This document shows positions 58,685-64,000 of a stretch of DNA of 64,000 nt, one piece after another. Under the pieces are notes generated by a model. It saw only the letters and a program-made list of their open reading frames with translations, was not told where the DNA came from and searched no databases. The stretch is from Actinokineospora bangkokensis (GTDB taxonomy: Bacteria > Actinomycetota > Actinomycetes > Mycobacteriales > Pseudonocardiaceae), in the NCBI RefSeq assembly GCF_001940455.1, contig NZ_MKQR01000004.1, positions 5,623 through 69,622 of the forward strand, read 5' to 3'. Every line of letters begins with the position of its first letter. Within the stretch, counting starts at the first letter, position 1. The position numbers and the translations under genes were made by a program.

Positions 58685-60088
58685 TCAGCCGCCGCAGGCG
58701 ACCCACTGGCCCGCCGGGCACGCACCGGTGCGCTGCTTGTAGGCGGTGACCAGCTTGAGCACCAGGCCCTGCGCCGAGGCGGCGTCGTCGGTGGCGGTGA
58801 CCAGCGTGGTCAGGCACACCCGTCCGGTGCTGCCCAGGCAGGTGCCGAGCTGCTGGTCGGCGTGCTCGGACCAGAACTTCGTCGCCACCGACCCGTACTT
58901 CCACACCACGTCGGTGCCGCCGTCGGTGTAGCCGATGGAGTAGACGTAGTTGCTGCCCTCGGTCTTGCGCGCCGCCGGGTCCGCGGGCTTGGCCTGCGCC
59001 CGGGCGGTGACCTTGGTCAGGTCCGGCGGGTCGGCCAGCACCAGGGTCGACCACTGCACGCTGTACGGGTGGCTGCCGGGCACCGAGTTGGCCCGCTGGT
59101 AGAACCCCGCCCACTCCGGGCCCGCCAGGGTGCAGGTGGCCGCGCCCGGCTGGCCGGGGGCCACCGGGCCCGCGACGGTCTCGCAGCTGCCCAGCGGGGC
59201 GTTGTCGCCCACCCAGTTGCCGCGCACCGACACCCGCACGGCGACCTTGCTCGGGTTGGTGAAGTTCACGATGATCGAGCAGCTCTGCGCACCGCAGGCG
59301 TCGAAGGTGTGGCCGCTCTCCTGCACGGTCGTCAGCACGTCCACCGGCGCGCTCACCTGGGCCGCGCTCGCGGCGAAGTCCTGGTAGAACCGGGCGGCGG
59401 TGGCCGAGCCGTCGGTGACCGTGGCCTGGAAGTCGCGCACGCTGGTGGGGTCGGACTCGCCCGCCTCGGACAGCTCGACCTTGAGCACCCCGTGCGGGGC
59501 CTTGCTGGCCACCGTCACCGCGCCCTTGCCGGTCTTGGCCCGCACCGCGTCGACGGCCCCGACCTTGGCCTTCTCGCCGTCGGCCAGCGGCCGGTCACCG
59601 GCCCGGTCGACACCTTCGAGCAGGTTCTGCCCGAGCACCTGGGGGGTGAACACGTCCGCGGGCTCCACCCCGATGAGCCCGGCGGGCACCCGCACCCACC
59701 GGTCGGCCACCGCGGTGCCCTTGCTCGGGCCCTCGGAGATGCCCGGCAGCGCGGCCCAGAACTCCGCGCCCGCCTTGAGGAAGATCGACCGGTCGACCAC
59801 CAGCAGGGTCGCGGGCCGGGAGTCGAGGGTCAGCGTGCCGACCATCTCCCCGCTGCCCGCCGCGGTGATGTCGAAGGTCGCCGGGTGGCTGCCGGAGGCG
59901 GTCATGCCGCCCTGGTAGCGCAGCACCGCGGCCTCACCGAGGTCGGTGACCGCCTGGCGCACCGAGTCGGCGGCGGTCGGCGGGGCGACCTCGGCCGCCA
60001 CCGGTGAGCCGCTGATCCCGCTGCTGCACGACGCGGCGAAGGCCGCAGCCACCGCCACCACCGCCGCCGCTGCGCGCCTGGACGACAA
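58685..60088 (-). CDS. Putative lipoprotein, Cys-rich, unknown function
   Basis: 467 residues from TTG 60088 with GGGGGTG upstream. Signal MSSRRAAAAVVAVAAAFAASC with a lipobox-like AASC at residue 21. The first half (about 40-210) resembles LppX/LprG-type sheets that hold lipids (LRYQGGMTASGSHPATFDITAAGSGEMVGTLTL, DRSIFLKAGAEFWAALPG). The second half has paired cysteines (DACGAQSCSIIV, GSCETV, ATCTL, GTCLGSTGRVC). A -10-like GATAAT lies about 40 nt upstream on the minus strand. It takes the place of Rv2174 in the mycobacterial order. Lipid-binding is a guess from fold pattern. Confidence 0.72.
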   Translation of the reverse strand: MSSRRAAAAVVAVAAAFAASCSSGISGSPVAAEVAPPTAADSVRQAVTDLGEAAVLRYQGGMTASGSHPATFDITAAGSGEMVGTLTLDSRPATLLVVDRSIFLKAGAEFWAALPGISEGPSKGTAVADRWVRVPAGLIGVEPADVFTPQVLGQNLLEGVDRAGDRPLADGEKAKVGAVDAVRAKTGKGAVTVASKAPHGVLKVELSEAGESDPTSVRDFQATVTDGSATAARFYQDFAASAAQVSAPVDVLTTVQESGHTFDACGAQSCSIIVNFTNPSKVAVRVSVRGNWVGDNAPLGSCETVAGPVAPGQPGAATCTLAGPEWAGFYQRANSVPGSHPYSVQWSTLVLADPPDLTKVTARAQAKPADPAARKTEGSNYVYSIGYTDGGTDVVWKYGSVATKFWSEHADQQLGTCLGSTGRVCLTTLVTATDDAASAQGLVLKLVTAYKQRTGACPAGQWVACGG

Positions 60089-60158
60089 GCGGACACCCCC
60101 TGTTGATCGACAGCCAGGACCCTGCCGGGATTATCCCCGACCGCGGCGGGGCGCGGGC

Positions 60159-61694
60159 TCACAACCCGCCCGCGGACTCCCCGCGACCGCCCGCGCGGCC
60201 CTCGACCGGCAGCCTGCCGACGACCCGCTGGGCGGCCAGCCTGCCCGAGATGAGCACCGGCGGGATGCCCACGCCGGGGGTGGTGCCGCTGCCGGCGAGC
60301 ACCACGTTGGCCACCCCCGGCACCAGGTTGCGCGGCCGGAACGGCCCCGTCTGGGTGACGGTGTGGGCCAGGGAGAACGGGGTGCCCTCGGCCAGCCCGG
60401 CCGCCGCCCAGTCCGCGGGCGTGACCAACCGCTGCACCTGGATCGCGTCACCGAACCCGGTGAGCCCGCGCGCCTCCAGCACCCGTACCAGCTCGTCGCG
60501 GTAGGCGGGCCCGACCCGCTCCCAGTCGACCGGCCCGGTGCGCAGGTTGGGCACGGGCGCCAGCACCGACACCTGCTGCCCGCCCGCGGGGGCCATCCCC
60601 GGGTCGGTGGCGGTGGGGCGGGTGACCAGCAGCGACGGGTCCGACATCAGCGACCCGCGCCGGGTCAGCTCGTCGAAGGTGCGCGCCCAGGCGCCGCCGA
60701 AGAAGATCGTGTGGTGGTCGAGCAGGTCCCAGGACCGGTCGACGCCGGTGTGCAGCAGCACCGCGGAGGGGGAGTGGCGCAGCCGCAGCGGCCTGCGCGG
60801 CGCCACCCCGAGCAGCCGGTACGCCGCGGGCAGGTCGGTGGTCAGCACCACCGCGTCGCAGGCGATCCGCTCGCCCGCGGTCGTGCGCACCGCCCCCACC
60901 CGGGTCCCGACCCGCTCCAGCCACGCCGCGGCGGTGCCGTAGCGGAACGCCACCCCGGCCCGCCCGGCCGCGGCGGCCATCGCCTCGGCCACCGCGCCGA
61001 CCCCGCCCCGCGGGAAGTACACGCCCGCCACGGTGTCCATGTAGGCGATGACGGCGTAGGCGGCCAGCGCGCGGTCCGGCGCCACGCCCGCGTAGAGGGA
61101 CTGGAAGGTGAACAGCCGCTGCAACCGCTCGTCGGACAGGAACCGGGCCACCGCGGGCCCGAGCCTGCCGAACCCGCCCAGGGCCGCCAGCCGCGCCAGG
61201 CGGGGGCCGAGCAGGTCGAGCGGGGAGTCGAAGTTGGCCCCGATGAACGCGTCGCGCTGCACCCGGTGCAGGTCGGTGAGCCAGCGCCGCAGCTCCCGGT
61301 AGCCCGCGGCGTCCTCGGGGCCCGCGACCCGGCGCACCTCGGCCTCCATCTCCTCGGCGCCGGTGTGCAGGGCGATGGTGCTGCCGTCGGCGAAGTGCGC
61401 CCGGTACGCCGGGTCGAGCCGCACCAGGTCGACCTCCGCGGCCAGCGACGTGCCCGCCGCGGCCAGCGCCTCGTCCACCAGCTCCGGCATGGTCAGCACG
61501 GTGGCGCCGGTGTCGAGGGCGAACCCGCCCAGCCGGTCGCGGGCGGCCCGCCCGCCCGGCCCGGCGGCGGCCTCCAGCACGGTCACCGCGCGGCCCGCCG
61601 AGGCCAGGTGCAGGGCGGCGGACAGCCCGGACAGGCCCGCCCCGACGACGACCACGTGGTCGGTGCGCCCGGTGATCGTCCGACGCCCGCGCAT
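60159..61694 (-). CDS. CrtI-type FAD-dependent desaturase/oxidoreductase
   Basis: 511 residues from ATG 61694, 2 bp after the idsA stop, with AGGAGGA inside the end of idsA. The N-terminal dinucleotide site is VVVVGAGLSGLSAALHLASAGRAVTVLEAAAGPGGRA. Typical CrtI blocks follow: LDTGATVLTMPE, the YFPRGGVGAVAEAMA region and a C-terminal GTTPGVGIPPVLISGRLAA. CrtI enzymes introduce double bases of conjugation into phytoene or related polyprenoids. Coupling to a GGPP synthase strongly suggests a C20/C40 isoprenoid substrate, but no phytoene synthase lies in the window, so the product is open. Confidence 0.88.
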   Translation of the reverse strand: MRGRRTITGRTDHVVVVGAGLSGLSAALHLASAGRAVTVLEAAAGPGGRAARDRLGGFALDTGATVLTMPELVDEALAAAGTSLAAEVDLVRLDPAYRAHFADGSTIALHTGAEEMEAEVRRVAGPEDAAGYRELRRWLTDLHRVQRDAFIGANFDSPLDLLGPRLARLAALGGFGRLGPAVARFLSDERLQRLFTFQSLYAGVAPDRALAAYAVIAYMDTVAGVYFPRGGVGAVAEAMAAAAGRAGVAFRYGTAAAWLERVGTRVGAVRTTAGERIACDAVVLTTDLPAAYRLLGVAPRRPLRLRHSPSAVLLHTGVDRSWDLLDHHTIFFGGAWARTFDELTRRGSLMSDPSLLVTRPTATDPGMAPAGGQQVSVLAPVPNLRTGPVDWERVGPAYRDELVRVLEARGLTGFGDAIQVQRLVTPADWAAAGLAEGTPFSLAHTVTQTGPFRPRNLVPGVANVVLAGSGTTPGVGIPPVLISGRLAAQRVVGRLPVEGRAGGRGESAGGL

Positions 61695-61696
61695 CG

Positions 61697-62809
61697 CTAG
61701 CTGGTCCTCCTGGTCGCGGTCACGGCCAGCTCGCGCAGCACCGCGCCCGCCGGGGCGGCCAGCTCCAGCCCGTCCAGGGCGGCGAGGGCGGTGCCGGTCA
61801 GCTCGCCCATGCGCCGCTCCACCGCGGCCACGGCGCCGACGTCGAGCAGCAGCGCGCGCACCCGCTCCACCCCGTCGGCGTCGAGGTCGTCGTCGCCCAG
61901 CGCGGCCCGCAGCACGTCGGCGCCCGCCGCGCCCGCCCGGCGCAGGCCCTCGGACACCAGCAGGGTGCGCTTGCCCTCGCGCAGGTCGTCGCCCGCGGGC
62001 TTGCCGGTGACGTCGGAGTCGCCGTACATGCCCAGCAGGTCGTCGCGCAGCTGGAACGCCACGCCGATGTCGGTGCCGAACGCGCGCAGCCCGGCCACCA
62101 GCGGCTCGGGCGCCCCGGCCAGCGCCGCGCCCAGGTGCAGCGGCCGCTCGACGGTGTAGGCGGCGGTCTTCATCCTGGCCACGCTCAGCGCCGCGGCGCC
62201 GGACTCGTCGCCGGTGGCCTGCACCAGCACGTCGAGGTACTGCCCGGCCAGCATCTCCGCGCGCATCGCCTGCCACGGCGGCAGCGCGGCCACCTGCCGG
62301 GCCGCGGGCAGCCCGGCGCCGGTGAACATGTCGTCGGCCCAGGCCAGCGCCAGGTCGCCGAGCAGGATCGCCGCGGCGGCGCCGAAGCGCTCCGGCTCGC
62401 CCAGCCAGCCCCGCTCGCGGTGGCGGGCGGCGAACTCCACGTGCACGGTCGGCTTGCCCCGGCGCAGCGAGGACGCGTCCATCAGGTCGTCGTGCACCAG
62501 CGCGCACGCCTGGATCAGCTCCAGCGCGCTCACCGCCCGCAGCACCGCCTCGGCGCCCGGCCCGGAGCCCTCGCCGCCCGCCCCGCGCCACCCCCACCAG
62601 GCGAAGGTGGGCCGCAGCCGCTTGCCGCCGCCGAGCACGAACCCGGCCAGCGAGGCCACCGCGGTGCCGAACGAGGGCGCCTGGTCGGCCATCGCGGCGT
62701 GCCGGATCGCCAGGTAGTCGGCCAGCGCCCGCTCGACGTGCGCGGGTAGCGCCTCGTCGATGGGCGCGTCGTGGGGTCCGTCGATCACCGGGATGCCGCT
62801 GGCTCGCAC
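61697..62809 (-). CDS. idsA: Geranylgeranyl diphosphate synthase
   Basis: 370 residues from a GTG at 62809; further upstream the frame has no better start. Trans-polyprenyl diphosphate synthase motifs: LGGGKRLRP, the first aspartate-rich motif in ALVHDDLMD, and the second in AFQLRDDLLGMYGD. A KTAAYTVERPLHLGAALAG block lies between. Chain-length residues before the first motif (ALELIQACALVHDD) have no bulky aromatic at the -4/-5 sites, consistent with C20 or longer. Homologue of M. tuberculosis Rv2173. Supplies GGPP to the coupled CrtI-like enzyme or to prenyl lipids. Divergent from metF. Confidence 0.92.
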   Translation of the reverse strand: MRASGIPVIDGPHDAPIDEALPAHVERALADYLAIRHAAMADQAPSFGTAVASLAGFVLGGGKRLRPTFAWWGWRGAGGEGSGPGAEAVLRAVSALELIQACALVHDDLMDASSLRRGKPTVHVEFAARHRERGWLGEPERFGAAAAILLGDLALAWADDMFTGAGLPAARQVAALPPWQAMRAEMLAGQYLDVLVQATGDESGAAALSVARMKTAAYTVERPLHLGAALAGAPEPLVAGLRAFGTDIGVAFQLRDDLLGMYGDSDVTGKPAGDDLREGKRTLLVSEGLRRAGAAGADVLRAALGDDDLDADGVERVRALLLDVGAVAAVERRMGELTGTALAALDGLELAAPAGAVLRELAVTATRRTS

Positions 62810-62933
62810 CCCCCCATCGTCCGCTGTGCGGCCGCGCGCCGCCGCCCCGGGGTGTCCGGATGTGACGCACCCGCCGGTGACCCCCGGTTGCGCCCGTCCG
62901 GTGAGAGGGGTGTCCCGCCTTTCGGACCATCGG

Positions 62934-62939
62934 TAACCT
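62934..62939 (+). promoter_or_regulatory. -10 box of metF (leaderless)
   Basis: TAACCT with 6 nt to the ATG at 62946 and no ribosome site. Confidence 0.65.
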
Positions 62940-62945
62940 TGGTCC

Positions 62946-63830
62946 ATGACGACAGTGGCGGACAGGCTGCGCACCGACCGGCCGGTGTTCTCGGTGGAGT
63001 TCATGCCCCCGCGCGACGAGGCCGACGAGGCCCTGCTCTGGCGGGCGGTCCGCGAGCTGGAGGGCATGGACCCGGCGTTCGTCTCCGTCACCTACGGCGC
63101 GGGCGGCTCCAGCCGCGACCGCACCATCCGCACCACCGGCCGGATGGCCACCGAGACCACCCTGGTGCCGATGGCGCACCTGACCGCCGTCGACCACTCC
63201 GTCGCCGAGCTGCGCAACGTCATCGGCTGGTACGCCGCGCACGGCATCCGCAACGTGCTGGCGCTGCGCGGCGACCCGCCCGGCGACCCCAACGGCCCGT
63301 GGGTGCAGCACCCGCAGGGGCTCAACTACGCCTACGAGCTCGTCGAGCTGCTCCGCTCGCTGGGCGACTTCTGCGTCGGCGTGGCCGCCTTCCCCTACGG
63401 CCACCCGGCTGCCGCCGACGCCGAGGCCGACATCGACAACCTGCTGCGCAAGTTCGACGCGGGCGCCGACTTCGCCATCTGCCAGCTGTTCTTCGAGCCC
63501 GAGGACTTCCTGCGCTTCCGCGACCGGGTGGCCGCCCGCGGCTGCGACAAGCTGCTCATCCCCGGGATCATGCCGCTGACCACGCCGAAGATGCTCGCCA
63601 AGACCGTCGAGCTGTCCGGCGCCCCGCTGCCCGACCGGCTCGCCGCCCGCTTGCAGCCGCTGGCCGAGGACGCGAAGGCCTTCCGCGCCGAGGGCATCGA
63701 CGTGATCACCGAGACGAGCAGGCGGCTGCTCGCCGAGGGCGTGACGGACCTGCACTTCTACACGTTCAACCGCTCCAAGGCGACCCGCGAGGTCGTCGGG
63801 CGCCTGGGCCTGGTGCCCGCCCGCGCCTGA
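62946..63830 (+). CDS. metF: 5,10-methylenetetrahydrofolate reductase-type protein
   Basis: 294 residues, the bacterial MetF size. TIM-barrel motifs: FSVEFMPPRDE with the active-site Glu, VSVTYGAGGSSRDRT, MAHLTAVDHS, NVLALRGDPPGD with the flavin/folate Asp, FDAGADFAICQLFFE and LLIPGIMPLTTPKML. Reduces methylene-THF to methyl-THF for methionine synthesis. The M. tuberculosis positional homologue Rv2172c is a divergent MetF-like protein whose cofactor preference has been debated, so FAD/NADH use should not be assumed in detail. Confidence 0.9.
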   Translation: MTTVADRLRTDRPVFSVEFMPPRDEADEALLWRAVRELEGMDPAFVSVTYGAGGSSRDRTIRTTGRMATETTLVPMAHLTAVDHSVAELRNVIGWYAAHGIRNVLALRGDPPGDPNGPWVQHPQGLNYAYELVELLRSLGDFCVGVAAFPYGHPAAADAEADIDNLLRKFDAGADFAICQLFFEPEDFLRFRDRVAARGCDKLLIPGIMPLTTPKMLAKTVELSGAPLPDRLAARLQPLAEDAKAFRAEGIDVITETSRRLLAEGVTDLHFYTFNRSKATREVVGRLGLVPARA

Positions 63831-63845
63831 GCCGCGGGGCCCGTT

Positions 63846-64000
63846 TCAGTACCGGGGTGCGGGCGGCGCGCCGAGCTGCCGCTCGGTGCGCCGGTGCGAG
63901 TACAGGGCCAGCGCCAGCACGATCAGGGCCACGCCCACCGCCGCGGCGCCCACCATGGCCACCCACCCGGTCCAGGAGACGCCCGAGGCGTCGCTGTACT
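63846..64000 (-). CDS. C-terminus of a membrane protein (5' end outside window), possibly LppM-like
   Basis: Only the last 51 codons are visible, ending at the TGA 63848-63846. They show one transmembrane helix (WVAMVGAAAVGVALIVLALALYSH) and a short basic tail RRTERQLGAPPAPRY, as in a C-terminally anchored exported protein. In mycobacteria lppM (Rv2171), whose product ends in a membrane helix, lies tail-to-tail with Rv2172c as this gene does with metF. That position is the only reason to mention LppM. Confidence 0.5.
   Translation of the reverse strand, partial: YSDASGVSWTGWVAMVGAAAVGVALIVLALALYSHRRTERQLGAPPAPRY

Overview
This is 64 kb of a high-GC actinomycete chromosome. Codons are strongly GC-ending, GTG/TTG starts are common, ATGA/GTGA overlaps are frequent, and many genes look leaderless (a TANNNT box 6-8 nt before the start codon and no ribosome binding site). 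The gene set (class II DAHP synthase, PknL with its Rv2175c-like substrate, PimB', actinobacterial NlpC/P60 hydrolases, a type VII secretion substrate module) and the gene order point to Pseudonocardiales or a relative. The genus is inferred, not shown.

Layout. 1-4.6 kb: a cut-off Pro/Ala-rich membrane protein, an LCM-type methyltransferase and a secreted type B carboxylesterase. 4.6-8.4 kb: a translationally coupled pair made of a winged-helix protein and an UPF1-like SF1 helicase whose ATPase residues are all replaced; this is the most unusual unit here. 8.5-12.8 kb: SnoaL-like protein, LysR regulator, Nudix hydrolase, an iron-sulfur oxidoreductase divergent from a TetR regulator across three near-identical palindromes, and heme oxygenase behind a possible iron box. 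12.9-16.6 kb: cobalamin riboswitch and class Ia ribonucleotide reductase nrdAB. 16.8-21.1 kb: a hydrolase-fold protein lacking the nucleophile serine, a broken HSDR_N-type restriction gene, OsmC, a membrane helix-hairpin-helix protein and two tiny secreted proteins.

21.2-42.6 kb and 54.4-64 kb form a backbone that follows, in order, Mycobacterium tuberculosis Rv2191 to Rv2172c (from memory): exonuclease/GIY-YIG protein, NlpC/P60 hydrolases, pimB', fadD15, two SRPBCC proteins, ArsA-like ATPase, Cys-rich small protein, plsC, exoribonuclease, aroG, Rv2175c/pknL, idsA, metF. It serves envelope lipid synthesis, peptidoglycan turnover and aromatic/one-carbon metabolism. Inserted into it are a type VII secretion operon ending in a CHAP amidase (32.2-34.6 kb), a metallophosphoesterase, a ROK glucokinase, and a block at 42.8-54.3 kb with lipase-like, PepSY, SURNod19, phosphofructokinase (residues of the PPi-dependent type), TspO, amidase, streptomycin-kinase-like, membrane NACHT NTPase and DUF2891 genes.

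A dispersed GC-rich intergenic repeat occurs at 37.0, 41.1-41.35 (tandem) and 58.6 kb. I see no tRNA, rRNA, CRISPR array, transposase or integrase. The best candidates for an undescribed system are the dead-helicase/winged-helix operon, the membrane NACHT protein and the secretion operon.
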